From: Fragum whitleyi
Lineage: Eukaryota; Mollusca; Bivalvia; Cardiida; Cardiidae
Direction: 5' to 3'
DNA length: 64,000 nucleotides
Assembly (NCBI GenBank): GCA_948146395.1
Contig: OX411556.1
Coordinates: 1,302,001 to 1,366,000 of the forward strand
Both the position numbers and the translations under genes were made by a program. Below the pieces are notes generated by a model. It saw only the letters and a list, made by a program, of their open reading frames with translations. It searched no databases and was not told the origin of the DNA. The stretch's first letter is position 1. Each line of letters opens with the position of its first letter. Below are positions 63,957-64,000 of the stretch, piece after piece.

Positions 63957-64000
63957 ATAGTAATCATTTAATCCTGATTTAATGTTAAATATTTTGGGTA
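63864..64000 (+). repeat. Partial monomer at the right edge
   Basis: The last unit starts at 63864 and is cut by the window end after 137 bases, inside the GGTACC region. It carries GTCGGATG for GTCTGATG near 63899 and TAATCATT for TAATTATT near 63965. It is therefore the start of a third copy of the trimer block that precedes it. The array continues beyond the window. Confidence 0.97.

Larger units (their letters stand above)
1..64000 (+). repeat. 213-bp satellite DNA array, about 300 head-to-tail monomers
   Basis: The same 213-bp unit repeats from the first to the last base. Monomer starts (ATGTGCGCTTC) fall at 1, 214, 427, 640 and so on to 63864. 63863 bases hold 300 complete units with a net loss of 37 bp, which I can account for as six 3-bp deletions, twenty 1-bp deletions and one 1-bp insertion. 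No inverted unit and no foreign insertion was seen. Most units differ from the consensus by only a few substitutions. No gene lies anywhere in the window, so this entry also covers every gene-free stretch. Arrays like this are known from eukaryotic centromeres, pericentromeres, subtelomeres and heterochromatic blocks. Which of these applies, and in which organism, cannot be told from the sequence. The strand is arbitrary. Confidence 0.98.

Noticed and set aside
1..64000. CRISPR array or other repeat-spacer system
   Set aside because: The entire 213-bp unit is repeated. There is no short constant repeat alternating with unique spacers, and no cas-like gene is present.
1..64000. CENP-B box (core TTCG, four bases, A, two bases, CGGG)
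   Set aside because: ATTCGATTTAATAGTAA and TTTCGATCGACTGATGC match the TTCG and the central A but lack the CGGG end. No unit I read has the full motif on either strand.
1..64000. Telomeric repeats, rDNA spacer subrepeats, tRNA or rRNA genes
   Set aside because: No short G-rich telomere motif, no rRNA-like stretch and no tRNA-like cloverleaf with conserved boxes was seen. The unit is constant throughout. A subrepeat of an rDNA spacer cannot be strictly excluded without flanks, but 64 kb without any gene makes it unlikely.
1..64000. Transposable element or terminal repeats within the array
   Set aside because: The count of 300 units with only 1-3 bp indels leaves no room for an insertion, and no target-site duplication or inverted terminal repeat was found.

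Overview
The whole window is one uninterrupted head-to-tail satellite DNA array. I find no gene, RNA gene, transposon, CRISPR array or unique sequence in it. The monomer is 213 bp and about 44% GC (93 of 213 bases in the consensus I counted). It has an AT-rich core of about 50-60 bp and several short perfect palindromes. With the first base of the window as monomer position 1, the last complete monomer ends at 63863 and a partial one runs to the end. 63863 equals 300 x 213 minus 37. By eye I can account for all 37 missing bases as six 3-bp deletions, twenty 1-bp deletions and one 1-bp insertion, so nothing longer than 1 bp is inserted anywhere. All monomers have the same orientation.

A 64 kb, highly homogeneous, same-strand array of roughly nucleosome-plus-linker sized units is typical of eukaryotic centromeric, pericentromeric, subtelomeric or heterochromatic satellites. 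I do not recognise the family and cannot name the clade. The window starts and ends inside the array, so its full size, flanks and chromosomal position are not visible.

The structure lies in how variant monomers are ordered. Shared private mutations show duplicated multi-monomer blocks of many sizes (2, 3, 4, 5, 8, 12, 16, 17, about 24, 29 and 54 monomers), not one fixed higher-order repeat. From left to right: 1-9 kb holds an imperfect duplication of about 24 monomers with trimer and dimer expansions inside it. 8.94-16.18 kb is a clean tandem duplication of a 17-mer. 16.6-18.3 kb is a 4-mer duplication. 18.96-22.1 kb is an 8-mer-offset duplication. 22.5-25.8 kb contains a tandem 5-mer. 26-31.7 kb is a nest of 1-, 5-, 11- and 16-mer offsets. 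31.73-33.86 kb is a tandem 5-mer of 1063 bp. 34.6-42.3 kb contains 12-mer and 29-mer offset duplications. From about 41.4 kb, a block of nearly 10 kb is repeated at an offset of 11494 bp (54 monomers), to about 62.9 kb. The window ends in a tandem trimer of 638 bp.

Two marked monomer subtypes act as lineage tags. One is a diverged subtype with about 9-10 linked substitutions (nine full copies and one half-converted copy, all right of 31.7 kb). The other carries a 3-bp deletion (six copies). Mosaic monomers show that short-tract conversion or intra-monomer recombination acts alongside block duplication. The open reading frames of 61-63 codons on the minus strand are by-products of the repeat, not genes.
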